A stretch of 64,000 nucleotides of DNA from Pseudomonas sp. GD03944 (GCF_029839275.1 NZ_JAOCAH010000011.1:1-64000), one strand, 5' to 3'; positions 17,728 through 27,890 are shown, numbered from the stretch's first letter. The notes: generated by a model not told the origin, from the sequence alone. Program-made: numbers and translations.

Positions 17728-20520
17728 TCACTCCACCTCCTTGAAGGATTCGTCCTGCCCGACGTGACCGATGTTGGACAGGATCAGCAAGGTCGCCCCG
17801 ACTACCGCCAGGTAGACCCCCAGGTCGAAAAGCAGCGCCGTGGCCAGTTCGATCTCGCCGATCAGCGGAATGTGGAAATGATCGAAGGCCGAGGTCAGGA
17901 ACGGGAAGCCGAACACCCAGCTGCCCAGGCCGGTGAGCCCGGCGATGAGGATGCCGCTGCCGGCGATGCCGTGGTAACTGAATGGCTGGCGGGTCTCGGT
18001 CCAGGTCACGCCGTGGGAGATGTACTGCAGGATCAGCGCGACCGCAGTGATCAGGCCGGCGATGAAGCCGCCGCCGGGCAGGTTGTGCCCGCGCAGGAAG
18101 ATGAACGCCGAGACCATCAGCGCCAGGGGCAGGATCACCCGCGACAGCTTGTCGAGAATCATCGGGTGGCTGTCGGGCGACCAGGGGCGGCCGTTCAGGT
18201 CGCGGTCCGGGTGCGGCAGGTGCAGGCCATGCAGCAAGGCGTAGATGCCGACCGCGGCGATCGCCAGGACGCAGATCTCGCCCAGGGTATCGAAGCCGCG
18301 GAAGTCCACCAGGATCACGTTCACCACGTTGGTCCCGCCACCGCCCGACACGCTGTTTTCGAGGAAGAACGAGGCGATGCTGTCGTAGGGCCGGGTGAGC
18401 ACCGCATAGACCAGCAGGGCCACCAGGATGCCCGTGGCGCCGGCCAGCAGGAAATCACGCAGGGCGCGCAGGCTGCTGGACTCCACGGGGGTCATGTCGG
18501 GGGTGAAGAACACCGCCAGCATCAGCAGGATGATGGTCACCACCTCCACCGACACCTGGGTCAGGGCCAGGTCCGGTGCGGAGAAACGTGCGAACAGCAG
18601 GGCCACCATCAGCCCGGCGCCGCTGAAGATCAGCAGGGCCACCAGGCGCTGGCGGTGGAAGATCACCGTGCACACGGCGGTGGCCATCAGGATGAACATG
18701 CCGAGCGCGGTGATCCCGTCCAGGGGCGTCAGCCCGGCGCTGCCGGTCAACGGCCGCAGAGGCCCCAGGGCGACGATCACCAGCACCGCCGCGCCGCCCA
18801 GCATCCAGGCCAGGTAGCGTTGCAGGGAGCCGTTTTCCAGGTGACCGGTAAGACCACGGGAGGCGTTACCCAGACGGGTCATGACCCGCTCGAAGACCTC
18901 GGTCGAATCGATGTCCGGCAGCCCTTCGTACCAGCGGAACAGCGGGGTGCGGAACACGTACAGGAGCACGCCGCCGGCCAGGGCCACGAAGCTCATCATC
19001 AGCGGCAGGTTGAAACCGTGCCAGATCGCCAGGCTGTATGCCGGCAGCTCGCCGCCCAGGCTGGCCGAGGCCGCGGCCGCCAGCAACGGGGCGATGGTAT
19101 AGACCGGCACCACCCCCACCAGCAGGCAGAGGAAGACCAGGATTTCCACCGGGATCTTCATGTAGCGCGGCGGCTCGTGGGGCGGGTAGACCGGCAGGTC
19201 GGTAGTCTGGCCATTGAAGAACACGTCATGGATGAAGCGCAGCGAATAGGCCACCGAGAACACCCCGGCCAGGGTCGCGGCCGCCGGGATCACCCAGTTG
19301 AAGCCGCCGAGCAGGTCCTGGTTGAGGGTCTCGTTGAAGAACATCTCCTTGCTCAGGAAGCCGTTGAGCAACGGCACCCCGGCCATCGCCGAGGCCGCGA
19401 CCATCGCCAGCAAGGCGGTGTGTGGCATGTAGCGCCACAGGCCGCGTATGACCCGCATGTCGCGGCTGCCCGTCTCGTGGTCGATGATCCCGGCGGCCAT
19501 GAACAGGGAAGCCTTGAAGGTGGCGTGGTTGATGATATGGAACACTGCGGCCACCGCCGCCAGCTGGGTGTCGAGGCCGAACAATAGGGTGATCAGCCCC
19601 AGGTGGCTGATGGTCGAGTACGCCAGCAACCCCTTGAGGTCGTGCTGGAACAGCGCCATGCAGGCGCCCACCACCAGGGTCAGCAGGCCGGTCATGCTGA
19701 CCAGGTAGAACCACCACTCCGAGCCGGCGAGTGCCGGGTACAGCCGCGCCAGCAGGAAGACCCCGGCCTTGACCATGGTCGCCGAGTGCAGATAGGCCGA
19801 GACCGGCGTGGGCGCCGCCATTGCGTAGGGCAGCCAGAAGTGGAACGGGAACTGCGCGGACTTGGTGAATACCCCCAGCAGTATCAGCACCAACGCCACC
19901 GGGTACAGGTCGTGGGCGCGGATCAGGTCACCGGCGGCGAGCACCTCGCTCAGCTCGAAGCTGCCGACGATATGCCCCACCAGCAGGATGCCTGCCAGCA
20001 GCGCCAGGCCCCCTCCTCCGGTCACCGCCAGGGCCATGCGCGCACCGCGGCGAGCATCCGAGCGGCCGCTCCAGAAACCGATCAGCAGGAACGAGGAGAG
20101 GCTGGTCAGCTCCCAGAACATCAGCAGCAGCAGCAGGTTTTCCGAGAGGACCACACCCAGCATGGCACCCATGAACAGCAGCAGGAAGGCGAAGAAGCGC
20201 CCCATGGCCTCCTGCTGGGAGAGGTAGTAGCGGGCGTAGAGAATGACCAGCAGACCAATGCCGAGGATCAGCAGCGCGAACAGGAAACCCAGGCCATCCA
20301 GGCGCAGGCTGAGGTTGAGGCCCAGGGCAGGCAGCCAGTCGACCCTGGCCAGCAGCACCTCGCCCTCGAACACGCTCGGCAGTTGCATCAGCAACAGGAT
20401 CAGCGCCGCCAGGGGTGCGACCGCCGCCGCTGCGCCACAGGCCAGGCGTCCCTGACGCTCGACCAGCAGTGGCAAAAACATGCCCAGAAATGGCAAGGCG
20501 ACGATCAGCGCAAGCGTCAT
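17728..20520 (-). CDS. mnhA: Fused Mrp antiporter subunit A/B
   Basis: A 930-residue fusion. Residues 1 to about 650 are the NuoL-like subunit A (MFWELTSLSSFLLIGFW, with the conserved Glu; LPYAMAAPTPVSAYLHSATMVKAGVFLLARL, with the channel lysines); about 650-790 is the A-tail domain; about 790-930 is subunit B (FLRGHNLPGGGFIAGLITAVAL). The A-B fusion is the group-2 (Pha/Sha) arrangement found in proteobacteria. It leads the operon A/B-C-D-E-F-G; AGAGGAG lies before the ATG. The complex exports Na+ or K+ in exchange for protons. Confidence 0.96.
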   Translation of the reverse strand: MTLALIVALPFLGMFLPLLVERQGRLACGAAAAVAPLAALILLLMQLPSVFEGEVLLARVDWLPALGLNLSLRLDGLGFLFALLILGIGLLVILYARYYLSQQEAMGRFFAFLLLFMGAMLGVVLSENLLLLLMFWELTSLSSFLLIGFWSGRSDARRGARMALAVTGGGGLALLAGILLVGHIVGSFELSEVLAAGDLIRAHDLYPVALVLILLGVFTKSAQFPFHFWLPYAMAAPTPVSAYLHSATMVKAGVFLLARLYPALAGSEWWFYLVSMTGLLTLVVGACMALFQHDLKGLLAYSTISHLGLITLLFGLDTQLAAVAAVFHIINHATFKASLFMAAGIIDHETGSRDMRVIRGLWRYMPHTALLAMVAASAMAGVPLLNGFLSKEMFFNETLNQDLLGGFNWVIPAAATLAGVFSVAYSLRFIHDVFFNGQTTDLPVYPPHEPPRYMKIPVEILVFLCLLVGVVPVYTIAPLLAAAASASLGGELPAYSLAIWHGFNLPLMMSFVALAGGVLLYVFRTPLFRWYEGLPDIDSTEVFERVMTRLGNASRGLTGHLENGSLQRYLAWMLGGAAVLVIVALGPLRPLTGSAGLTPLDGITALGMFILMATAVCTVIFHRQRLVALLIFSGAGLMVALLFARFSAPDLALTQVSVEVVTIILLMLAVFFTPDMTPVESSSLRALRDFLLAGATGILVALLVYAVLTRPYDSIASFFLENSVSGGGGTNVVNVILVDFRGFDTLGEICVLAIAAVGIYALLHGLHLPHPDRDLNGRPWSPDSHPMILDKLSRVILPLALMVSAFIFLRGHNLPGGGFIAGLITAVALILQYISHGVTWTETRQPFSYHGIAGSGILIAGLTGLGSWVFGFPFLTSAFDHFHIPLIGEIELATALLFDLGVYLAVVGATLLILSNIGHVGQDESFKEVE

Positions 20521-20770
20521 ACACGTAACTCCTCTGTATGCCCACCGGTCTGTTGCGGCGGTCCGTTAGCCTGTACACCTCTGTTGGCGCACCCTCGTTT
20601 CAGCGCAGCTCAGTTGACTGCAACCTGCTCGATGCCGTTCCTGGAATCGAGTCAATCGACGATTATCCATACCTATCAATCTAAGGTCATGAATAGAACT
20701 ATTACGAAAAACTCCCGGCTTTTTTCGCATGGCGTTCTCGACGGCCCGAGCGACTGAAAAAATACGGGCA

Positions 20771-20804
20771 ATAAAAAGCCGGATCAGCCTGCGCTGATCC
20801 GGCT
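20771..20804 (-). terminator. Rho-independent terminator of the SlyB-like gene
   Basis: A perfect 12-bp stem AGCCGGATCAGC/GCTGATCCGGCT with a 4-base loop is followed on the minus strand by TTTTTAT. It lies 11 bp after the lipoprotein stop codon. The 250 bp between here and the antiporter operon hold no supported gene and should contain that operon's promoter. Confidence 0.92.
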
Positions 20805-20814
20805 CGTTCACCGG

Positions 20815-21279
20815 TCAGTGAGAGACGCGGCTGGTGCCGTTCACGGTCAGGATGCGAACCCGCTCGCCGACACGGAACACCTGGTTCTCTTCGACTTCCT
20901 GGACGTAGGCGCGCATGGTGCCGTCGTCTTCGCGCACGGTGATTTCCACGCCCTGGGTGCGGGTGATGCCCTCTTCTGTCGCGGCACCGAGCAGGCCACC
21001 GGCCACGGCACCGATCACCGCTGCCACGGCACTGCCGCGCCCACCGCCGATACCGCTACCGGCCACGCCGCCGACCACCGCACCGGCACCGGCGCCGATG
21101 GGCGTCTTGGTGCCCTCGATTTTCACCGGTCGCAACGACTCGATGGTGCCCATGCGCACGGTCTGGACAGTGCGCGCTTCGTCGCGCGTATAGGTATCGC
21201 CCGTCAGGCTGGACTGGCACCCGCTTAGCAACAGAGCCATAGCCGCGAAGGAGACGAGGAGCAGAGAGGGTTTACGCAT
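20815..21279 (-). CDS. SlyB-like glycine-zipper outer membrane lipoprotein
   Basis: A 154-residue lipoprotein: MRKPSLLLVSFAAMALLLSGC with lipobox LSGC, then a glycine-zipper segment (PIGAGAGAVVGGVAGSGIGGG...GAVAGGLLGA, about residues 60-100) of the 17-kDa antigen/SlyB family, and a C-terminal beta domain. SlyB-type proteins sit in the outer membrane, bind lipopolysaccharide and stabilise it under stress. It is transcribed alone, with its own terminator. The family call is firm; the exact orthologue is not decided. Confidence 0.88.
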   Translation of the reverse strand: MRKPSLLLVSFAAMALLLSGCQSSLTGDTYTRDEARTVQTVRMGTIESLRPVKIEGTKTPIGAGAGAVVGGVAGSGIGGGRGSAVAAVIGAVAGGLLGAATEEGITRTQGVEITVREDDGTMRAYVQEVEENQVFRVGERVRILTVNGTSRVSH

Positions 21280-21372
21280 AGTGATTCCTCCAGTGGATAT
21301 GATTCCATTAGACCGGCCGCGGCCCGAGATGTCACGACTGTAGAAAACAATAGACGATTCGGGTTCCGATCC

Positions 21373-22515
21373 TCAGGGACGAAGCTGTTGCGCCATGTTC
21401 CAGACCCGGGCGATATCGGCGGCTCGCGCCTGCAACTCGTCGGCGGCGGTCGCACAGGCCTGCTCCAGGGTCACGGGACCGGGCGTCAGGCTGAACGCGG
21501 CCTCGATACCGACCTCGTACACACGCTGGTAACCCTCGCCCAGGCTGCCCGCCAGGGCGATCACCGGAACGCCGGCAGCCCGGGCCACCCGGGCGACACC
21601 CACCGGCGTCTTGCCGTGCAGGCTCTGGGCATCGAGCCGGCCTTCGCCGGTGATCACCAGGTCGGCACCCGCCATGCTCTCGGCCAGGCCGGAGAGTTCG
21701 GCCACCAGTTCGATGCCAGGACGGAAACGCGCGCCGAAGAACGCCTTGGCAGCAAAACCCAGGCCGCCGGCAGCACCAGCACCCGGCTCTTCGCTGACAT
21801 CCTTGCCCAGGGCCGCGGCCACCACCTTGGCCATGTGCCCCAGGGCGGCATCCAGCAGCTCGACCTGACGGGCATCGGCGCCCTTCTGCGGCCCGAACAC
21901 CGCCGACGCACCGCGCGGCCCGCACAGCGGGTTGTCGACATCCGCCGCCACGTCCACCTGCACCGTGCCCAGACGCGCATCGAGTTGCGACAGATCGACC
22001 CGGGCCAGACCGGCCAGCGCCGCACCACCGGGTGCCAGTACCTGTCCGTCGGCATCGAGGAAGCGCGCGCCCAGGGCCTGTAACAGGCCGGCGCCGCCGT
22101 CGTTGGTGGCGCTGCCGCCCAGGCCGAGGATGATGCGCTGGGCGCCTTCGTCCAGCGCGGCGCGGATCAGTTCACCGGTGCCGAAACTGCTGGTGATGGT
22201 GGCGTCGCGCTGCTCACGCGGCACCCAGTGCAGGCCGCTGGCCGCGGCCATCTCGATGACTGCGGTCTGGCCGTCGAGCCAGCCCCAGTGCGCCTGGACC
22301 GGCGCGCCCAGCGGGCCGCTGACCTGCAACTCGCGGCGCTCGCCGCCGGTGGCGGCAAGCAAGGCATCCACGGTGCCTTCGCCGCCGTCCGCCATCGGCC
22401 GCAAGCACAGCTCGGCCTCGGGAAACACCTGGGCCCAGCCCTTGGCGATGGCCGCAGCCACATCCGGGGCGCTCAGGCTTTCCTTGAACGAATCAGGGGC
22501 AATAACGATTTTCAT
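21373..22515 (-). CDS. garK: Glycerate kinase
   Basis: A 380-residue GarK/GlxK-family glycerate kinase, phosphorylating glycerate with ATP. Motifs: MKIVIAPDSFKESLSA at the N-terminus, MADGGEGTVDALL (residues 41-53), and GLGGSATNDGGAGLLQALGA near residue 150. It is followed upstream by the GntP permease (53 bp apart, same strand) and the CdaR regulator, giving a glycerate uptake and use operon linked to glucarate/galactarate or glyoxylate metabolism. Whether the product is 2- or 3-phosphoglycerate is not decided by sequence. Confidence 0.93.
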   Translation of the reverse strand: MKIVIAPDSFKESLSAPDVAAAIAKGWAQVFPEAELCLRPMADGGEGTVDALLAATGGERRELQVSGPLGAPVQAHWGWLDGQTAVIEMAAASGLHWVPREQRDATITSSFGTGELIRAALDEGAQRIILGLGGSATNDGGAGLLQALGARFLDADGQVLAPGGAALAGLARVDLSQLDARLGTVQVDVAADVDNPLCGPRGASAVFGPQKGADARQVELLDAALGHMAKVVAAALGKDVSEEPGAGAAGGLGFAAKAFFGARFRPGIELVAELSGLAESMAGADLVITGEGRLDAQSLHGKTPVGVARVARAAGVPVIALAGSLGEGYQRVYEVGIEAAFSLTPGPVTLEQACATAADELQARAADIARVWNMAQQLRP

Positions 22516-22568
22516 AGATCGACCTCGGAGGCAGCGAGGCGCCCGCAGGCGCCCCGCGATAGAGCGGA

Positions 22569-23927
22569 TTACAGCAGCACCAGGCTCAGCAGCCAGACGG
22601 TGAGGATACCGACCACGCCCTGAATCAGCGTAGCAACGGTCTGCGCGCGATAGGCCGTGGCGACGGTCATGCGGCTGAACTGGGTCACCACCCAGAAGAA
22701 GCTGTCGTTGGCGTGGGAAACAGTCATCGCGCCCGCACCGATCGCCATGACGGTCAGCACACGGCCCATTTCGCTGTCCAGGCCCAGCTGGCCGAGCAGC
22801 GGCGCCACCAGGGCCGAGGTGGTCACCAGGGCCACAGTGGTGGAACCCTGGGCGGTCTTCAGCGCAGCGGCGACCACGAACGGCATGAACAGGCCAATGC
22901 CCAGCGCCGACAGCGTGGTCCCCAGGTAATCGCCCAGCGGGGTGATCTTCAGCATGGCGCCGAACGCACCACCGGCACCGGTGATCAGGAGAATCGGCGC
23001 GGCAGAAAGAATCCCCTCGGCCACCCGATCATGCAGTTGCTGACGCTTGCCTTTGCCCTTGAGCAATGTGCAAGCCAGCGCCAGACCGACCAGCAGCGCG
23101 ACGACCGGTTGGCCAAGGAACGCCAGCATGGAGAAGAACGCGCCCTCTCCCAGCGGCTTGCTGGGGAACGCTGCCACCGAACCCAGGCAGATCAGCGCGA
23201 TCGGTACGAAGATGGGAGCAAACGCCTGGAACGCCGTCGGCAGGGTGCCGTAGCGCGCCTTGAGTTCGGCGAAATCTTCCTCGGCCGGCAGAGGTAGGCC
23301 GTCGTCTTCCAGGGCAATGTCCTTGCCGACAAAACGGTTCGCCCACCACATCCCCGCCAGCGCGGTGACGAACGACACCAGCAAGCCCACGGCGATCACC
23401 AGGCCCAGGCTGGAATCCAGCCCCAGGTTGCCCGCGGCAGCAATCGGACCCGGCGTCGGCGGCACGAAGGTGTGGGTGGCGTACAGGCCGGTGGCCAGGG
23501 CCACGCTCATCGCCACCACGGAAATCTTCATCCGGGCCGCCAGCGCGTTCTTCAGGGAGTTGAGGATCACGTAGCCGGAATCGCAGAACACCGGGATCGA
23601 GACCAGGTAGCCGATGATCGACATGGTCAGGGTCGGGAAACGCTCGCCGAGCAACTTGATCACGGTCTCCGCCATGGTGATCGCCGCGCCGCTGCGCTCG
23701 AGGATCACCCCGATGATGGTGCCGAGCACGATGACGATGCCGATGTAACCCAGGATGCCGCCAAAGCCGGCGGTGATGGTCTTGACGATTTCGCCGTGGG
23801 GAACCTGGTACGCGAAGCCGGCGATGAAGGCAGCGGCCAGCAGGGCGAGGAAGGGGTGCAATTTGAGGCGGGTAGTGGACAGCACGATGAACGCGATCAG
23901 CGCCACCAGAATCAGGACCAGAAGCAT
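22569..23927 (-). CDS. GntP-family gluconate/glycerate permease
   Basis: A 452-residue permease with about twelve helices. Family marks include GGILGYIGIVIVLGTIIGVILERSGAA and THTFVPPTPGPIAAAGNLG. I start at MLLVLILVALIAF (ATG 23925-23927), preceded by ACGAGGAGACC; the longer frame adds a polar, non-family N-terminus. Its place between garK and cdaR points to glycerate as the substrate, with gluconate as an alternative. Confidence 0.92.
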   Translation of the reverse strand: MLLVLILVALIAFIVLSTTRLKLHPFLALLAAAFIAGFAYQVPHGEIVKTITAGFGGILGYIGIVIVLGTIIGVILERSGAAITMAETVIKLLGERFPTLTMSIIGYLVSIPVFCDSGYVILNSLKNALAARMKISVVAMSVALATGLYATHTFVPPTPGPIAAAGNLGLDSSLGLVIAVGLLVSFVTALAGMWWANRFVGKDIALEDDGLPLPAEEDFAELKARYGTLPTAFQAFAPIFVPIALICLGSVAAFPSKPLGEGAFFSMLAFLGQPVVALLVGLALACTLLKGKGKRQQLHDRVAEGILSAAPILLITGAGGAFGAMLKITPLGDYLGTTLSALGIGLFMPFVVAAALKTAQGSTTVALVTTSALVAPLLGQLGLDSEMGRVLTVMAIGAGAMTVSHANDSFFWVVTQFSRMTVATAYRAQTVATLIQGVVGILTVWLLSLVLL

Positions 23928-24073
23928 GCCGGTCTCCTCGTTGTTGTTATGGGTGTGAAGTGCCAGTTGGCGGCCCATTGTCACTCAGGCCCAACGGCAA
24001 CGCTCTGTGCCTGCGCACCAACGGACAGTAGCAAAAGACCGATTTCCTGTGCGCACGCACAGTCAACCTGCCA

Positions 24074-25177
24074 TCAGCGCTCCAGCAACCCGACACCCAG
24101 AGACAGCTGCAGGCGCTGGTCGAGCCGCGTCAGGTCGACGCCGCTCAGCTCCGCGATGCGTTCCAGGCGATAACGCAGGGTGTTGCGGTGGATACCCAGG
24201 GCCTGGGCACAGGCCTGTACCTGGCCGTCGTGCAGGCACCAGGCTTCCAGGGTTTCGCGCAGGCTGCCGTTGCTGTCCTGGGCCAGCATCTGCTTGAGCG
24301 GTGCCAGCCACCCCTGCAGCAGCCAGCTGTGGCGCTGCGCATACAGCAGCGTGGGCAGGCGCTGTTCCTCCAGGCGCAGCAGGCGCACCTCGGGGTGACG
24401 CGCCCGGCCGTAGGCCTGCAGGTCACGCAGCGCCAGACAGGCCTCGCGCAGATCGCTCAAGCTGTGCAGCGGGTCGCTGACCAGCAGGCGATGCACGCCC
24501 CAGTCACGCTCGTCGGCCTGGGCCAGCCAGGCGCCGTCGCCGCGCCCTGAAAGCAGCGGCCGGCACCAGAGTAGTTCGCGCGCCCCCAACGGCGCGCACA
24601 GGTGTTCGCTCTTGCCCGCCAAGGCGGACAACAGGCGCGCCTGGCGCGGCAGTGGGTCACCCTCCTCACACAGTTCCAGCAGGCACACCTGCCGCGGCCA
24701 GGCCAGCGGCACACCGAGGCGCTCGGCCTCAGCTCCGAGGGCGGCCAGCGGCACGCCGGCATCGAACAGCTGGCGCAACCAGGCTTCCAGTTGGTGCCGC
24801 TGCCAGTGCCGCTCGGCCTGGAGCTGGCGCTGCTCCACCAGCATCTCGGCGGCCATGCGCACCAGTTCGGCATAGGGCCTGACGGTCTCCGGCGCGCCGG
24901 TGATGCCGAGCACGCCGATCAACTGCTCGGCATGCAGCAACGGCAGGTTGACCCCCGGCCTGACGCCACGCAGGCAGGCGGCGGCCTGCTCGTCGATCTC
25001 CACCACACGGCGGTTGGCCAGCACCAGCTGGGCCCCCTCGTGACGCGTGTGCAGGCGCGCACGATCACCGCTGCCGATGATCATGCCCTGGGCATCCATC
25101 ACATTGATGTTGTGGGGCAGGATGGCCATGGCGCGGTCAACGATATGCTGCGCCAGGGTGGAATCGAGCTCGAGCAT
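24074..25177 (-). CDS. CdaR-type sugar-diacid regulator
   Basis: A 367-residue transcriptional activator. The N-terminal sugar-diacid recognition domain covers about residues 3-130 (DSTLAQHIVDRAMAILPHNINVMD), and a PucR-type helix-turn-helix is at the C-terminus (CAQALGIHRNTLRYRLERI). I start at the ATG 25175-25177 with GGAGG eight bases upstream; an in-frame TTG adds five residues. It lies beside garK and the permease and most likely activates them in response to glycerate or a sugar diacid. Confidence 0.92.
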   Translation of the reverse strand: MLELDSTLAQHIVDRAMAILPHNINVMDAQGMIIGSGDRARLHTRHEGAQLVLANRRVVEIDEQAAACLRGVRPGVNLPLLHAEQLIGVLGITGAPETVRPYAELVRMAAEMLVEQRQLQAERHWQRHQLEAWLRQLFDAGVPLAALGAEAERLGVPLAWPRQVCLLELCEEGDPLPRQARLLSALAGKSEHLCAPLGARELLWCRPLLSGRGDGAWLAQADERDWGVHRLLVSDPLHSLSDLREACLALRDLQAYGRARHPEVRLLRLEEQRLPTLLYAQRHSWLLQGWLAPLKQMLAQDSNGSLRETLEAWCLHDGQVQACAQALGIHRNTLRYRLERIAELSGVDLTRLDQRLQLSLGVGLLER

Positions 25178-25242
25178 GCAGGCGGCCTCCAAAACGAGGC
25201 CGCCATTGTAGGCCTGTCAGGCGGGAACCAGGGACCCGGCGA

Positions 25243-25890
25243 TCAGGGCGCCAGGCGCTCCCGGCTCCAGGTATCGCCCTGCAGGCGATAGTTGAGGCGG
25301 TCATGCAGGCGGCTCGGGCGCCCCTGCCAGAACTCGATGCGGTCCGGCAGCAAGCGGTAGCCGCCCCAGTGGGGAGGGCAATGCGGGGTCTGGTCCAGGA
25401 AGCGCCGTTCAGTCTGCGCCAGCAGTTCCTCGAGCTCTTCCCGCCCGGTAATCACCCGGCTCTGGGGCGACGCCCAGGCGCCCAGGCGGCTGCCCAGGGG
25501 GCGGACCTGGAAATAGGCATCGGACTCGGCCGGGGAAACCCGCTCGACCGCCCCTTCGATGCGCACCTGGCGCTCCAGGCTGGGCCAGAAGAAAGTCATG
25601 GCGGCGAACGGACGGGCCGCCAGTTGCTGGCCCTTGGCGCCGTCATAGTTGCTGAAGAAGGTGAAGCCCCGAGCATCCAGGCCCTTGAGCAGCAGCACCC
25701 GGCAGTGCGGGCGACCGTCGGCATCGACGGTGGCGAGGGTCATGGCGTTGGGTTCGACGGGCAGCTGCTCGGTCTTCACCGCATCAGCGAACCACCGCTG
25801 GAACAGGGCGAACGGCTCGAGCGGTGCATCGGCTTCGCTCAAACCGTCGCGGGTGTAATCACGGCGCATATCGGCCAGGGTCTGGGTCAT
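25243..25890 (-). CDS. pdxH: Pyridoxamine 5'-phosphate oxidase
   Basis: A 215-residue FMN-dependent oxidase that makes pyridoxal phosphate from PNP or PMP, the last step of vitamin B6 synthesis. Conserved segments are RVLLLKGLDARGFTFFSNYDGAKG (FMN binding, about residues 62-85), GRPSRLHDRLNYR near the C-terminus, and the terminal RLAP. Length is standard (about 215-218). It is transcribed on its own, 65 bp after the CdaR start region. Confidence 0.96.
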   Translation of the reverse strand: MTQTLADMRRDYTRDGLSEADAPLEPFALFQRWFADAVKTEQLPVEPNAMTLATVDADGRPHCRVLLLKGLDARGFTFFSNYDGAKGQQLAARPFAAMTFFWPSLERQVRIEGAVERVSPAESDAYFQVRPLGSRLGAWASPQSRVITGREELEELLAQTERRFLDQTPHCPPHWGGYRLLPDRIEFWQGRPSRLHDRLNYRLQGDTWSRERLAP

Positions 25891-25937
25891 GGCTGAGCTC
25901 TCGAAGTCAGGCAGACCCTAGCTTACCCCGCCGCGAA

Positions 25938-26651
25938 TTACTTGGGTTGATCTGCGACAACCACTTGCTTGCCGGCAATGGCCTTGCCCTTGTCAGCCGT
26001 GGTTTTCGCGGACTTGCCCTTCTCGGGTTTGGTCTCGTCGGCCTTGGCCACCACCGGGGTGGTGGCGGGCGCCGGCTGGCTGTACTGGGCGACCAGGGCC
26101 TTCATGGTGTTCTGGGCGGTCATGATGATCTCGACCCGGCGGTTGAGTTCACGGCCTTCGAGGCTGTCGTTGGCCGCGCGAGGCATGTCCGACCCCATGC
26201 CCTGGACCATCAGGCGATCCTGCTTGAGGCCGCTCAGGCGGAAGATGGCGGTGAAGGCGCGGGCGCGCTCGTGGCTCAGCTCACGGTTCAGGGCAGCCGC
26301 ACCGCTGCTGTCGGCATGGCCGATGACCAGCACGGCGATCTTCTTGTCGTGTTCCAGCAGCTTGGCCACGCGGCTGATCGGACCCAGGGTCACCGGCATC
26401 AGCATGCTCGGGCGGTCCGGGTTGAAGGTGCCTTTCACCGGGGCGGTGATGACCAGTACGTTTTCCCGACGCTCCAGCTCGAAATGGCTGTCCTTGATGG
26501 CGTCGCGCACTTGCGGCTCGTAATCGTCCAGCCACGCCTGGGTCACTTCTGGAGGCGGCATGGGAACGGGCTTGGGTTTGGATTTCTCGGAACCGGCGCA
26601 ACCTGCGACCAGCAAACAAAGGGCAAGGGCGATCGTTTTGTTAGCGAGCAT
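25938..26651 (-). CDS. OmpA-family lipoprotein
   Basis: A 237-residue lipoprotein (lipobox VAGC at residue 18) with a peptidoglycan-binding OmpA domain. AVLVIGHADSSGAAALNRELSHERARA and NRRVEIIM supply the TD/SxG and RR-type contacts to diaminopimelate. A DUF4398-like or linker segment precedes the domain, and the C-terminus after residue 190 is a Lys/Ala-rich low-complexity tail. It probably tethers outer membrane and cell wall. Single gene. Confidence 0.87.
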   Translation of the reverse strand: MLANKTIALALCLLVAGCAGSEKSKPKPVPMPPPEVTQAWLDDYEPQVRDAIKDSHFELERRENVLVITAPVKGTFNPDRPSMLMPVTLGPISRVAKLLEHDKKIAVLVIGHADSSGAAALNRELSHERARAFTAIFRLSGLKQDRLMVQGMGSDMPRAANDSLEGRELNRRVEIIMTAQNTMKALVAQYSQPAPATTPVVAKADETKPEKGKSAKTTADKGKAIAGKQVVVADQPK

Positions 26652-26744
26652 CGGTCATCCACACGTAGACAATCTTGGAAAAGCCAGCAAATGGCCAGCT
26701 TGCAGGCGAAACCTGCAACAGTGGCCGGAGTTTAGCCGAGCTTT

Positions 26745-27890
26745 CTACAAACAATCAGCCAATACGCGCGCAAGTTTCTGCGCACGGGGGTCCATTAAGA
26801 CGAACGGTCCTAGATTGTTGATTACAAACCCAAAAGCGACGTCGCGCTCGGGATCGGCAAAACCGATGGAGCCCCCGGCCCCCGGGTGACCGAACGCACG
26901 CGGCCCCATGCCGTAGGTGGCGTTGGGCACATCCGGCTGGTCGAGCATGCAGCCCAGGCCGAAGCGGGTGCGGGTCAGCAGGGTCTTGTCCTCGCCCACG
27001 CAGTGCTCGCGGGTCAGCTCATCCAGCAGTTCGCTCTCCAGCAGGCGACCGTCCAGCAGGCCGCTGTAGAACCCCGCCAGGCTGCGGGCGTTGCCGTGGC
27101 CGTTGGCCGCCGGCTGCTGCATGCGCCGCCATTCCGGCTTGTTGGTGCTGGTCATGATCGACGGCGGGTTGGTGAAGGCACGGGTGCTGAGCGCCGTGGC
27201 GTCGCTCATGGTCACCTTGAGCAGGCGCTGGGCCGCGGCATCGCCGACGTTGCCCTTGCCCCGGGAGATCATCGCCACCCGGTGGAATTCGTCGTCCGCC
27301 AGGCCCACATGGAAGTCCAGTCCCAGGGGCCTGGCGGTGCGGGCCACGATGGATTCGCCCGGGCCACGGCCTTCGACCCGACGCAGCACCTCGCCCACCA
27401 GCCAGCCGTAGGTGATCGGCGCATAACCGTGGCCTTCGCCCAAGGACCACCAGGGCGTTTCCGCCGCCAGCGCGGTGGTCATCGCCTCCCAGTCGTACAG
27501 CGCCTCGGCCGGCAGCAGCTCATGCAGCGCCGGCAGGCCTGCTTGGTGGCACAGCAGGTGGCGCAGGGTGATGCGTTCCTTGCCGGCAGCGGCGAATTCC
27601 GGCCAGTAGCGCGCCACCGGGGCATCGAGTTCCAGCTTGCCCTCCCCCACCAGCTGCAGCGCGGTAACGGCCGTGAAGGTCTTGGTGCAGGAAAACAGAT
27701 TCAGGATGGTGTCGCTGTGCCAGGCCTGCTGGCCGTCCTTGTCGGCCGTGCCGGCCCAGATATCCAGGACCGTCTCCCCGCCGACCTGGACGCACAACGC
27801 GGCGCCCCGCTCCTGCGGGTCCTCGAACAAGGCGGCGAACGCGTCCTTGACCGCCTCGAAGCGGAGGTCGAAATAGCCCTGAATCTGCAT
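26745..27890 (-). CDS. Beta-lactamase-fold serine hydrolase (esterase)
   Basis: A 381-residue class C beta-lactamase-family protein, most like EstB-type carboxylesterases. SCTK (Ser67, Lys70) is the SxxK nucleophile motif, YGW takes the YxN position, and HPGAGGS near the C-terminus replaces KTG. No signal peptide is present, so it is cytoplasmic and not a resistance enzyme. It lies 3 bp downstream of the GH50-like gene on the same strand, suggesting an operon. Confidence 0.88.
   Translation of the reverse strand: MQIQGYFDLRFEAVKDAFAALFEDPQERGAALCVQVGGETVLDIWAGTADKDGQQAWHSDTILNLFSCTKTFTAVTALQLVGEGKLELDAPVARYWPEFAAAGKERITLRHLLCHQAGLPALHELLPAEALYDWEAMTTALAAETPWWSLGEGHGYAPITYGWLVGEVLRRVEGRGPGESIVARTARPLGLDFHVGLADDEFHRVAMISRGKGNVGDAAAQRLLKVTMSDATALSTRAFTNPPSIMTSTNKPEWRRMQQPAANGHGNARSLAGFYSGLLDGRLLESELLDELTREHCVGEDKTLLTRTRFGLGCMLDQPDVPNATYGMGPRAFGHPGAGGSIGFADPERDVAFGFVINNLGPFVLMDPRAQKLARVLADCL

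Noticed and set aside
26745..27890. A class C beta-lactamase resistance gene
   Set aside because: It has no signal peptide and KTG is replaced by HPGAGGS; an esterase is far more likely.
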